A stretch of DNA of 64,000 nt from Picosynechococcus sp. PCC 7003 (GTDB lineage: Bacteria > Cyanobacteriota > Cyanobacteriia > Cyanobacteriales > MRBY01), in the NCBI RefSeq assembly GCF_001693255.1, contig NZ_CP016474.1, positions 2,250,661 through 2,314,660 on the forward strand, given 5' to 3'. Each line of letters begins with the position of its first letter. Position 1 is the stretch's first letter. Shown here piece after piece: positions 35,958 to 44,126 of this stretch. The notes under the pieces were generated by a model, which worked only from the letters and a program-made list of their open reading frames with translations, had not been told where the DNA came from and made no database searches. Position numbers and translations under genes: made by a program.

Positions 35958-36605
35958 ATGGAAATTTCACGTTTTATTTTTGGAAATAGACAACTCAATC
36001 GACAAAAGAGGCGCAGTCAAAAGCCTCTACATTTCCTGATCGGCATTCTCATTGGTGCGGCGGCGATCGCCACCTTGGTTTGGCCCATTGCCCCTGTACA
36101 AGCGGCCCCCAATCCCCCGGATTTTGCCCGGGCCGTGCAGGCCATCGAAGATCTCGACCAAATGCGGTCTGAGCTAGCCAAAACCATTGATCCGACGGCA
36201 GAAATTACACCGCAAACCATGCAGGAAGTGTGTAAACCGGTGGGCATGAAAGCGATGCAACTGAGCCAAGACAACGGTTGGCAAGTCAAACAGGTGGCCA
36301 AAAAATATCGCAATCCTGACCATGCGCCCCAAAATCTCCAGGAAACCATGGCGATCGCCAAATTGACGCAACACCCCGAACTCCTGAGCTATAGCCAAAT
36401 CCAAGGCGATGGCCTCCACTACTATCGCCGGATTAATGTCGAAAGCAGTTGTCTCGCCTGCCACGGCCCGAAGGACAATCGCCCTAATTTCATCAAAGCC
36501 AAATATTTAGATGATCTCGCCTACGACTTCAAAGCTGGCGACCTACGGGGTATGTATTCTGTCATTATCCCTAGTCTTGAAGCGGCTCAAACTAACCCCG
36601 AATAA
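35958..36605 (+). CDS. Tll0287-like c-type heme protein with PAS-like domain (DUF3365)
   Basis: A 215-aa protein with an N-terminal membrane anchor or signal (about 26-49, ending VQAAP), so it faces the lumen or periplasm. A single c-heme site C165-LA-C168-H169 is present, and Cys92 in MQEVCKPVG matches the unusual second axial ligand: Thermosynechococcus Tll0287 has His/Cys heme ligation and a PAS-like fold. Tll0287 was found in a strain expressing only psbA2, which encodes a D1' form; here the gene directly follows a D1' psbA. A redox or oxygen/NO sensing role is inferred. The DUF3122 gene follows 23 bp downstream. Confidence 0.85.
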   Translation: MEISRFIFGNRQLNRQKRRSQKPLHFLIGILIGAAAIATLVWPIAPVQAAPNPPDFARAVQAIEDLDQMRSELAKTIDPTAEITPQTMQEVCKPVGMKAMQLSQDNGWQVKQVAKKYRNPDHAPQNLQETMAIAKLTQHPELLSYSQIQGDGLHYYRRINVESSCLACHGPKDNRPNFIKAKYLDDLAYDFKAGDLRGMYSVIIPSLEAAQTNPE

Positions 36606-36628
36606 ACCCCTCACCCCAAATTGATCAA

Positions 36629-37117
36629 ATGTTTTTTCTCAAAAAAGGATTGATTCTCCTCAGCCTAAGCTTGTTTCTCTTGGTGGGTAGCGGTATTTGG
36701 GCAGAACCCAGCCTCGCCAGTATCCGCCAACAGGAAGAGGCTCCCGGACAAATTCTTTACCAATCCCGCCAATCTATCCAAGACAATCACGGTCAAACTT
36801 GGCAAGTGGTGCTATTTAAACGGGTTAAAGCGGGTCGTGTCGAAACCGTCGATCTACGCCTTGTGGCCTATCCCGGTCAGGCGACTTTTATTCACCCAGG
36901 TTCTTTGAGTTTGTCTGTACCCAATCAAGCTCCCCTCACTGCACCCGATCAATTTGCCACCGAAGCTCCTGCGCCCAATGTGGGTCAGTTTGATTTAAAG
37001 GATATTTTGCCCCAGTTGCCCACCGATCAGAAAGTCCAACTGAGCTTACCCCTCAAGGAACAGTTGACCATCGAGATTCCCCCGGAAGTTCTCTTGGAGT
37101 GGCGACTCATGGCGTAG
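36629..37117 (+). CDS. DUF3122 secreted protein
   Basis: A 162-aa protein with a signal peptide (LILLSLSLFLLVGSGIWAEPSLA). The cyanobacterial DUF3122 pattern follows: APGQILYQSRQSIQD, then the conserved TWQVVLFKR, VDLRLVAYPG and LPTDQKVQLSLP blocks. Predicted lumenal or periplasmic. It is 23 bp behind the heme-PAS gene and ends at a terminator formed by a family B repeat, so the two form a bicistronic unit. No biochemical role is known for the family. Confidence 0.8.
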   Translation: MFFLKKGLILLSLSLFLLVGSGIWAEPSLASIRQQEEAPGQILYQSRQSIQDNHGQTWQVVLFKRVKAGRVETVDLRLVAYPGQATFIHPGSLSLSVPNQAPLTAPDQFATEAPAPNVGQFDLKDILPQLPTDQKVQLSLPLKEQLTIEIPPEVLLEWRLMA

Positions 37118-37130
37118 CGGCTATTTCTAC

Positions 37131-37268
37131 CGTCAATGAATTTCTTAATTTGCCCCCTAAATCTTTTCACTAAAGCTCTGGCATTTGGGGGGATTTTTGG
37201 ATCCCATTGATTGACTGAAAATCTCCCCCAGACTGGGGGCCGGGGGGCTCTATCAATTAGCTCTCAGA
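37131..37268. repeat. MITE-like repeat family B, copy 2, expanded in the middle
   Basis: The left part (AATGAATTTCTT, GCCCCCTAAAT) and right part (CCCCCAGACTGGGGGC, GGGGGGCT, AGCTCTCAG) match the other copies but are separated by about 60 extra bases. Confidence 0.7.
37153..37198 (+). terminator. Terminator of the DUF3122 unit, built from repeat copy 2
   Basis: CCCCC-T-AAAT (37153-37162) pairs with ATTTGGGGG (37183-37191), followed by GATTTTT. The left arm is family B sequence and the right arm is the extra segment. Confidence 0.6.
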
Positions 37269-37450
37269 CAACCTCTTGCGATCAAAATTTTTCGGGGCGA
37301 CCAGATTCGGCGATCGCATTACGGCGAAGTGCATCGGTAAATGGTGATGGCCACTATGATCTGATTAGACTGAAATCGTGCTGGGTGATGATTTCGTGCT
37401 TTTTTTCAGGGAACGATCTGCTTGATATCTAGGAGCACCGGGAACAAGGA

Positions 37451-38269
37451 ATGTTTAAGCTTGGGGCCATTAGCCAATTTTTTTCGTTGTTGTATTTGGG
37501 ATTCGTGCCTGGGGCGATCGCCGCTCTGCCGGATGCGAGTCAAATTGTGTCCCTCACGGGCGATCGCCTAATGATGCAGCAGGGAAACCACCGTCAACAA
37601 GCGGCCCAGGTGGGCGATCGCCTCGAAAACCATAGCCAAAGTCTGATCGTGCCGGGTAATAACCATTCCTTTGCTCGCCTTGTGCTTGTAGGCGATCGCC
37701 AAACCTATGACGGACTGCTTTTGCAAACTGGCCCCGCCCCCCAACAGACCCAATACCGATTTCCCTGTGTGATCGAAGGGGGCACCATTACCCTGAGTTG
37801 GCAAAAAGGTCAGCAACGGGGTTGCGCTGAAGGGATTCGCATTCGTCCCAGTGCCGAGGGGCGATCGCCAACCCAACGCCTCAAAACCTTTGTGTATCAA
37901 ATGGTGCTCTCGCCCGCCGTCGCCAGTAGCATTCCCAGCGATGCGGAATTTGTGATTCAACCCAGTGGAGAGACACCAATCTGTGTCCGCGTGACGACCC
38001 AGGACAACCGCCAAATCATTGAAGTTTTGTGGGGCGAAATTATCCTCAGCAGCGCCAACACCCCCCAGGGTCTAAAACTCAACAAAGGCACGCAATATGA
38101 CCAAGGGAAACTTCAGTTTTTCGACCCGGATGCTCGTCTCGCAACCCCCGCAATGCAAGAATTTTTTTCGGGCGCGGCTTGGTCAAATGCAGCAACGCCC
38201 GCACCTTTATCCGTCGAGATTCAAAATCATATTGACGTAATTCGCACGGCTTTTGTCAACGCACAGTAA
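37451..38269 (+). CDS. Secreted FecR-like protein
   Basis: A 272-aa protein with a signal peptide (residues 1-25, ending AIAALP). The N-terminal half has the FecR-like layout: IVSLTGDRLMMQQG, a QVGDRLENHSQSLIVPG turn, then SFARLVLVGDR. The C-terminal part contains two Cys in the middle and a second beta-rich segment (SDAEFVIQPSGETPICVRV). Several GDR motifs are encoded by HIP1 octamers. It is the first gene of the surface-protein region but is separated from the next by 481 bp. The family is not firmly recognised. Confidence 0.65.
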   Translation: MFKLGAISQFFSLLYLGFVPGAIAALPDASQIVSLTGDRLMMQQGNHRQQAAQVGDRLENHSQSLIVPGNNHSFARLVLVGDRQTYDGLLLQTGPAPQQTQYRFPCVIEGGTITLSWQKGQQRGCAEGIRIRPSAEGRSPTQRLKTFVYQMVLSPAVASSIPSDAEFVIQPSGETPICVRVTTQDNRQIIEVLWGEIILSSANTPQGLKLNKGTQYDQGKLQFFDPDARLATPAMQEFFSGAAWSNAATPAPLSVEIQNHIDVIRTAFVNAQ

Positions 38270-38750
38270 AAGATCTAGCTCTGGCCCTTGGCATTTTGGG
38301 CCGACTCAAACAACATCAAAACTTCATCAAATTTTCTTTTTCGCTTAAGCACTTTTAAGTTATTCTGCCACGCCACCAAATAAATCAACCGGGCTGAGCC
38401 TTTTTTTGAGAAAATCAGCGGTCAAAGATTTTTATGGGGAAATTTGTGGACAGATCTACACACACTGCTGATTAAGGCCCATTAGTCAAGCTTTTAGGCA
38501 TTTCTTAATTTTTTTTGTTTTTGGTGTGAAATCTTTACTAAGTCTTCACATAGGCCAAAAATCTTCTCCAAATCTTTACAGAAATAGCGATGTTCGCCTG
38601 CGATTAATGGGTAATTTAGGCAGAGTAAGTTAACAAAAACAGTAGATCACTAATTATCTATGTCTTCATTGAAGACTCTTGGTGCTCTTAATTGCGTAAA
38701 TATTTTCTCGCTCCCCCTGCATTAGCAAATTTTCGTTTGAGGAATTCTCA
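38270..38750. other. 481-bp gene-free region upstream of the surface gene cluster
   Basis: AT-rich. It contains a short GGCCC/GGGCC hairpin just after the upstream stop (38281-38303) and paired direct repeats at 38533-38581 (listed separately). The ribosome site GAGG lies before the GTG at 38751. No coding potential or RNA gene was recognised. Confidence 0.6.
38533..38581 (+). promoter_or_regulatory. Paired 11-bp-spaced direct repeats, response-regulator site candidate
   Basis: CTTTACTA (38533) and CTTCACAT (38544), then CTTCTCCA (38563) and CTTTACAG (38574), are two pairs of 8-bp motifs each with a 3-bp spacer. OmpR/PhoB-family regulators bind direct repeats of this period; the cyanobacterial Pho box is built of CTTAACCT-like 8-mers with 3-bp spacers. 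The individual motifs match only loosely. Confidence 0.35.
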
Positions 38751-41660
38751 GTGAACAATCAAGTTTGGCGATCGCCAAAGCCCAAAGCCCCCAGAAAAAA
38801 TATGATCCGTAAACTCGCGAGTCCCCTTGTCATTGCCGGTCTAATGGTGACTGGTAATTTCCAGCTCATCCCTCAGGCCCTTGCCGTCGGGACAGCTGCC
38901 GGCACCACGATTAACAACACCGCGACAGCGACCTACGAAGACCCTGCTGGTAATACCCAGACAACAGAATCCAACACTGTCAGCGTCACCGTTGCGCCAA
39001 TTGCCGGTTTAACAAACGTCCCTGCTGAGTTCATCGATGATGACGGTGAGGCTGCAGAAGATGGTGATGTACTCCGCTATATCTTCAAAATCACCAATAT
39101 TGGTAACACTGATGCTGGTTTAATTTTGCCAGCGCCTACCCTCGAAAACCTTGAGCGTGTTGATGATACTGCTGACCCCACTAATACTGCAGCAGCAGAG
39201 CTTCTGAAAATTTATGCTGATGCTGAGCGTACACAGTTAATTGGTTACTATGATCCAGCAACTGGAGACTTAACCAGTGATGGCACCACCGCCAATAGTA
39301 TTGATGTAACGGTTAATGCAGACGGCACTTTCACTTCTGCTGCTGCTGCTGGTTCTGAAGGCGTCTTACTGCTGAGTAATGATGCCGAGGTCTATGTCGA
39401 AGTCGTGACGACACCGGTGGCCGGTGCCGAAGCTGACGACGATCTCCGCGTTACTTTGGGTGATACCCCACCAAACGACAACACTGCCGCCACCCAAGAT
39501 CAACCTTGGGACAATACTGATCCTGGTGATGTTAGAACTGACCATACGGTAACTGGTGCTACTCCCACCCCCACTAATGGTGAGCGGGAAGCAGCCGCAA
39601 CTTTCTTCGTTGACTTCGCCTCTGCGCCCTCTGATGTGCCGCTGATTCGTTTACAGAAAGAAGAGTCAGCCTACGACAATGGCAATACGGATACAGACGT
39701 CACTGACGACACGATTACGTATGAACTAACCCTCAACGTCGATCCCGTCAATCCACCACCTTCGGGTCAGGCTGCCGGTGACCTCTTCGGTACAGAGATT
39801 CTTTACGATAATGCCGCTGGTGACTCGGATACAGCTCATAGCGGTACTACGGCCCAAGCGATCTTAATCTCTGACGCTATTCCTGATGGGACAGAGCTTA
39901 CTGCTCTACCAACAGCTCCTACAGGCTGGAGAGTTGTTTATACTTTTGATGATCCATCAACTGTTGCAGCAACTAATGCTGAATGGTACGACGAAGGTGT
40001 TGCTTTTGGCTCGACTAATACGGTTGGGACTGTAACCCGCATCGGTTTTGTTTACACTGGCTCTTCTAATGATGGGACGCTAAATGGTTTTGACGCTGAT
40101 TCAACAGAATTCCTGCCTGCAGGTTCCGTTGAAAGCGGCTTCTCCTTCACTGTCCGAGTTAACGATGCAGCCGTCAGAGAAGTCTATAACTTGGCTGAAG
40201 CCTTTGGTGCGGACGAGAACAATATCACCACCTATGACCAATCCGGTGATAACAACCCGAACAACTACGACGATGGCACCTTCCCCGATGGTGATCCCTA
40301 CGGTGATTACGATCCTGCTGAAGACTTCGGTGTCTACGAAGAAGGTGTGACAGGTATTGACGAAAACGGTAACAATACCGGCCAAGGCCCCGATGGTGAA
40401 GCAGTAGAAACGATTTTGACTGTCGCGCCCCCGGTTGATGAAGATCTCGGAATCCTCAATGGCCCCGATGGCTTCCCTGGTGCCACTGGCCCCGATGGCT
40501 CCACCAACACCGACCTCCAGGAAGAAAGCTATGCTGTTTGTCCTGTAGCTACAGCTAACAGTGTCGATGATGCAGTTGTTTATACCAACACTATCAGTAA
40601 CACGACTGCGAATGCGAGCTTGAACAATGTCACGGTAGAGCCGATCACCGACATTGACCTAGATGGCACTCCGGATATTAGCGTTGGCGATCTGCCGACA
40701 AATTCCGTTGTCACAATCGTTGGTAACCGTGAAGGTACTACTACTGCGACTCTTGAGTATGCACAGTATACCTATAATGGTACGGTCTTTAATTTGGTCA
40801 GCAGCGGAACCATTTCGGGAACGACACTGACTCCTGAGGCTTCTCCTTTCCGTCCATTGAACCTGGGTGATTTACCTGCCACCAACCCTGACTCTACCTT
40901 TAACTACACAGTTTACGTTCAGTTCCCTGATAGTACTGCCTGTGCTAACAACGTAGCGACGGATTCCTTTGAGGTGCCATTGCTCGCCTTCACCGATGAC
41001 TTCAATGGTACGACCGGAACTGGCTTCCTGGGTTATGGTACTGACGACAATGGTGATGGCACCCAAGATGGCGTTGAAACCACTAAGAACCTCACCTTTG
41101 ACGTTATCCTGGGTACCTTTGTTGAGCTAGTCAAAGAAGCACGAATTCTCAACCCCGATGGCACACCGCGGACTTCCTATTCCCAAGATCTCAGTGGTGT
41201 TCAGCTCTTCCCGGGTGAAATCATCGAGTACCGCGTCACCTATCGCAACCTCGCCACCAACCTCGACGCAAGCGACTTTGCTGTGTTTGAGGATGGTACA
41301 GATAGTACTAACGTCGCTCCTCTTGGTGCAGACGGAGTAAATGATGCTACTCAAGGTGGAGGAGATGATAATAACTGGGCGTTAGATAACGACGGCAATG
41401 GCGAACCCGATACCGTCCACTGGCGCGGTACAACCTTCGAGTCGGGCACAGAGGTTTACTACTATCCCGTGATCGCCGGTAGCAATTTGGCGACCTATGA
41501 CCCGACTAGCGGTACTTTTGACCCATCAGGTGATGTTGGCACTTCATCTGTTACCAGTGACCCGGCCAACGGCACGCCCATCGAAGCCTATGTCAACTTT
41601 GTGGGCAATTTAAACGCTGGCGAAAGTGGTGCCTTCACTTTCCGCCGTCAGCTCCAGTAA
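38751..41660 (+). CDS. Large secreted DUF11-like surface protein
   Basis: A 969-aa protein starting at GTG with GAGG 8 bases upstream. After a basic N-terminus comes a signal peptide (about residues 23-45, ending QALAV). The rest is Asp/Asn/Thr-rich and acidic with almost no Lys, built of repeated beta domains. Motifs such as GDVLRYIFKITNIGNTDAG and GEIIEYRVTYRNLATNLDASD are the DUF11 pattern of surface and S-layer-like proteins. Asp-rich runs (TDDNGDGTQDGVETT) look like calcium sites. No LPxTG or SLH anchor is visible. It heads a run of surface genes in one direction. Confidence 0.8.
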   Translation: MNNQVWRSPKPKAPRKNMIRKLASPLVIAGLMVTGNFQLIPQALAVGTAAGTTINNTATATYEDPAGNTQTTESNTVSVTVAPIAGLTNVPAEFIDDDGEAAEDGDVLRYIFKITNIGNTDAGLILPAPTLENLERVDDTADPTNTAAAELLKIYADAERTQLIGYYDPATGDLTSDGTTANSIDVTVNADGTFTSAAAAGSEGVLLLSNDAEVYVEVVTTPVAGAEADDDLRVTLGDTPPNDNTAATQDQPWDNTDPGDVRTDHTVTGATPTPTNGEREAAATFFVDFASAPSDVPLIRLQKEESAYDNGNTDTDVTDDTITYELTLNVDPVNPPPSGQAAGDLFGTEILYDNAAGDSDTAHSGTTAQAILISDAIPDGTELTALPTAPTGWRVVYTFDDPSTVAATNAEWYDEGVAFGSTNTVGTVTRIGFVYTGSSNDGTLNGFDADSTEFLPAGSVESGFSFTVRVNDAAVREVYNLAEAFGADENNITTYDQSGDNNPNNYDDGTFPDGDPYGDYDPAEDFGVYEEGVTGIDENGNNTGQGPDGEAVETILTVAPPVDEDLGILNGPDGFPGATGPDGSTNTDLQEESYAVCPVATANSVDDAVVYTNTISNTTANASLNNVTVEPITDIDLDGTPDISVGDLPTNSVVTIVGNREGTTTATLEYAQYTYNGTVFNLVSSGTISGTTLTPEASPFRPLNLGDLPATNPDSTFNYTVYVQFPDSTACANNVATDSFEVPLLAFTDDFNGTTGTGFLGYGTDDNGDGTQDGVETTKNLTFDVILGTFVELVKEARILNPDGTPRTSYSQDLSGVQLFPGEIIEYRVTYRNLATNLDASDFAVFEDGTDSTNVAPLGADGVNDATQGGGDDNNWALDNDGNGEPDTVHWRGTTFESGTEVYYYPVIAGSNLATYDPTSGTFDPSGDVGTSSVTSDPANGTPIEAYVNFVGNLNAGESGAFTFRRQLQ

Positions 41661-41748
41661 GAGAGCAAAGGGTTTAGCTTAGGTGTTGGCACGGCCCACC
41701 TAGGCTACCCTAGCGCTTGCTTTGTACTGGGTTGATTTTTACTTCCTT

Positions 41749-41791
41749 CAAGGTGTTTCTGCGTCTTTCCCTAGATTCACGAAACACCTTG
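41749..41791. repeat. 11-bp inverted repeat between two surface genes
   Basis: CAAGGTGTTTC (41749-41759) and GAAACACCTTG (41781-41791) are perfect reverse complements around a 21-nt loop. No T run follows (GTCGGCC), so it is more likely an RNA processing, stabilising or attenuation structure than a simple terminator. Confidence 0.6.
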
Positions 41792-41902
41792 TCGGCCAAC
41801 CGCTTCTCCGTCCTCAGCGACGGTTAAGTCCAGCAAAAAACGATTATTAACCTCGCCCCTAAGTCCGCAAAATCTAAACTTAAGAGGTGAAACATAAAAA
41901 TC

Positions 41903-42472
41903 ATGAAACGTTCTCTCGCAATCTTCTCAACCGCTTGTGCCATTGCCCTCGGATGTGGTGTCGTTAATTTGCCCAAAGCGACCAGTCTCTTGGGACTCCA
42001 GCCCGTCGCAGCACAACAAAATCGTCAAGTTGATCTCAAGCTCGCGGGACACCTCCGCGTTATCGAAAGAAACTGGCGCGGTCAGACACAAGTCGCTTGG
42101 CGTTCTCTAGAAGGGACTGCCCTACGGCCTGCGCCTAAAGTCAAGCCTGGTGATATCGTTCGCTACACTATCAGCGGCAACAACCAAACCAATCAAGCGG
42201 TTTCTGGTCTCGTGCTCACCGATGATCTGCCAGCAAACACTGTATATGTGATGAATTCGGCCGCAACCGTTGGTGGTGCGACGATTACCTACAGCATCGA
42301 TGGCGGCAGAACCTATACAGCGAACCCCACCATTCAAGTCACCCTAGAGGATGGTCGGACGGCGACTGTGCCTGCTCCTCCAGAACGTTATACCCATATT
42401 CGCTGGACTTTTTCTGGCGCGGTTCCCCCCAGATCAGCGGTCTCTGGTCAATATCAAGTCCGGGTGCAGTAA
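41903..42472 (+). CDS. Small secreted DUF11-domain protein
   Basis: A 189-aa protein with a signal peptide (about 1-38, ending PVAAQQ) and a single DUF11-type domain: KVKPGDIVRYTISGNNQTNQ, LVLTDDLPANTVYV, then ITYSIDGGRTYT and IRWTFSGAVPPRS. Proteins of this shape accompany the large DUF11 proteins in cyanobacterial surface clusters. It has the same direction as its neighbours, 242 bp after the first gene. An imperfect hairpin (GGGGTCT / AGACCCC at 42480-42505) follows its stop. Confidence 0.8.
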   Translation: MKRSLAIFSTACAIALGCGVVNLPKATSLLGLQPVAAQQNRQVDLKLAGHLRVIERNWRGQTQVAWRSLEGTALRPAPKVKPGDIVRYTISGNNQTNQAVSGLVLTDDLPANTVYVMNSAATVGGATITYSIDGGRTYTANPTIQVTLEDGRTATVPAPPERYTHIRWTFSGAVPPRSAVSGQYQVRVQ

Positions 42473-42575
42473 TCGGTTTGGGGTCTGTTTTGAGCAATAG
42501 ACCCCCAGTCAGAGACAGTATTTTTCGCCTTGATTATTTCGACGTTTTATCCATTAATCGTGCAGTTTCTCTTTG

Positions 42576-44126
42576 ATGACATTTTCCTTTGCCCAGCCAA
42601 TGCAACCTAAATCGACTGCTAGACGGTTAGGTCGCCAGCTTTTGGCAGCTAGTTTGGCTTGGCTAAGTCTAGGGCCAATGGTGGCGATCGCCCAGGTGGA
42701 ACCAGAAATCATCGATGAAGAAGAGGAAATCGTTATCAACAATACGGGGACTGCAACTTACCAAGTGGATGATGGTGGTGTCATTGTCGTTACGGCGAGT
42801 AATCTCCTTCGTATCAATACACTAATTGACCCCCTAGGGCGCATTGTTGGTTGCGATGGCGAGCTCTTAGATGATTACAGTGGCTTTTCGGTCGCCCTCT
42901 ACGAAGCCGTTGGTGAGACAGGAGCCGAGACTGGCCCGTTACTCCAGCTCCCTGACTTAGATGAAACCGATAGCCAAACGCGCGTCATCCTGGCCAGTCG
43001 CAATGTCAACCCTGAAAATAACAATCCTTTCCTGCTGGGGGAGACACCAAATCTTCCTCCCAAGTTCGCAGGGCAGTTTAATTTTGTCTTGTCAGAGGAC
43101 CAAATTCGCGTCGGGGCCGCCTATATCCTCGAGATCAACCCGCCCCAAAATCTCTTTCTCGACCCGCGCCGGATCCGCATCGAGATCACCTCAGTGGTTG
43201 CTGATTCTTTTAGTTACCGGGCCACTTCCCTCGATGGCTTGCCCCTCAGCATCGGTGATGACGCCCCCCTCAGTGAAGAGGTGATCCTACAAAAAGCAGC
43301 CGAAGATGAACTGATTGCCTTTGCTTTCCCCGTCGGCGATATTACACCAGTCTGTCAAAATAATGGGATTCGGATTAGTAAGACCGGCGATCGCGCCACC
43401 GTCGAGCCTGGCGGCTTCGTGATCTATCGTCTAAATATTGAGAACCTCACCACCACGACGTTGCAGGATGTGGTGATAACTGACCGCTTACCCCTCGGCT
43501 TCAATCTCCTCGAAGATTCGGTACAAGCGGAATTAGGTGGTGAACCGACTCCCGTGACGACCGAAACCAATGGTCGGCTAGTCACCTTTACCTTTGCAGA
43601 ACCTTTCCCTGGTGGTACACCTCCGAGCAATAATCCCGCTGCTGTGGTTGTTTATGTTGCGGAAGTGACTCCCGATGCCCTGCGGGGCGATGGACGCAAT
43701 GCCGCCTTTGTGAATGGCGATCGCGAGGACAATGGCTTTGATGTCAGCGATGGGCCAGATATCTACGGCGTTGGCATCCGCAATGGACTCATTTCCGATC
43801 TCGGCACGATCATCGGTCGCGTTTTTGAAGATAAAAACTTTGACGGCGAACAACAGTATGGTGAGCCAGGCATTCCGAACGCCGTGATTTTCATGCAGAA
43901 TGGCAACCGAGTGGTCACCGACGAAAATGGTCTCTTTTCGATTAGCAATGTGCTACCGGGCTGGCATGTGGGAGTGCTCGATTTTACCAGTGTTCCGGGT
44001 TACACCTTAGCGCCTGGCCCCCTCTTTAGGAACGAAAGCCAATCCCGGTCCGTACGTCTAGAACCCGGCGGGATGGCGCGGCTTAATTTCGCCGTCACGC
44101 CATACACTGAGGAGGCAAAAGAATAA
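42576..44126 (+). CDS. Secreted DUF11/SdrD B-like protein
   Basis: A 516-aa protein with a signal peptide (about 20-40, ending VAIAQVEP), an acidic NTGTATY segment also seen in the 969-aa protein, and a DUF11 domain at about 275-375 (PGGFVIYRLNIENLTTTTLQ). A C-terminal SdrD B-like carboxypeptidase-regulatory fold follows at about 405-500 (GRVFEDKNFDGEQQYGEPGIPNAVIF, here cut into its parts DKNFDG and GEPGIPNA). Its TAA overlaps the ATG of the 1808-aa gene by one base with GGAGG just before, so the two are translationally coupled and probably act together. ATG 42576 follows an in-frame TTG. Confidence 0.82.
   Translation: MTFSFAQPMQPKSTARRLGRQLLAASLAWLSLGPMVAIAQVEPEIIDEEEEIVINNTGTATYQVDDGGVIVVTASNLLRINTLIDPLGRIVGCDGELLDDYSGFSVALYEAVGETGAETGPLLQLPDLDETDSQTRVILASRNVNPENNNPFLLGETPNLPPKFAGQFNFVLSEDQIRVGAAYILEINPPQNLFLDPRRIRIEITSVVADSFSYRATSLDGLPLSIGDDAPLSEEVILQKAAEDELIAFAFPVGDITPVCQNNGIRISKTGDRATVEPGGFVIYRLNIENLTTTTLQDVVITDRLPLGFNLLEDSVQAELGGEPTPVTTETNGRLVTFTFAEPFPGGTPPSNNPAAVVVYVAEVTPDALRGDGRNAAFVNGDREDNGFDVSDGPDIYGVGIRNGLISDLGTIIGRVFEDKNFDGEQQYGEPGIPNAVIFMQNGNRVVTDENGLFSISNVLPGWHVGVLDFTSVPGYTLAPGPLFRNESQSRSVRLEPGGMARLNFAVTPYTEEAKE

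Noticed and set aside
37568-38014. Minus-strand ORF inside the FecR-like gene
   Set aside because: The + strand frame has a signal peptide and runs the full length; the antisense frame has no start site or family match.
40101-40385. Antisense Val/Ile-rich ORF in the 969-aa surface gene
   Set aside because: It is the complement of Asp/Asn/Gly-rich coding sequence, which gives Val/Ile-rich frames.
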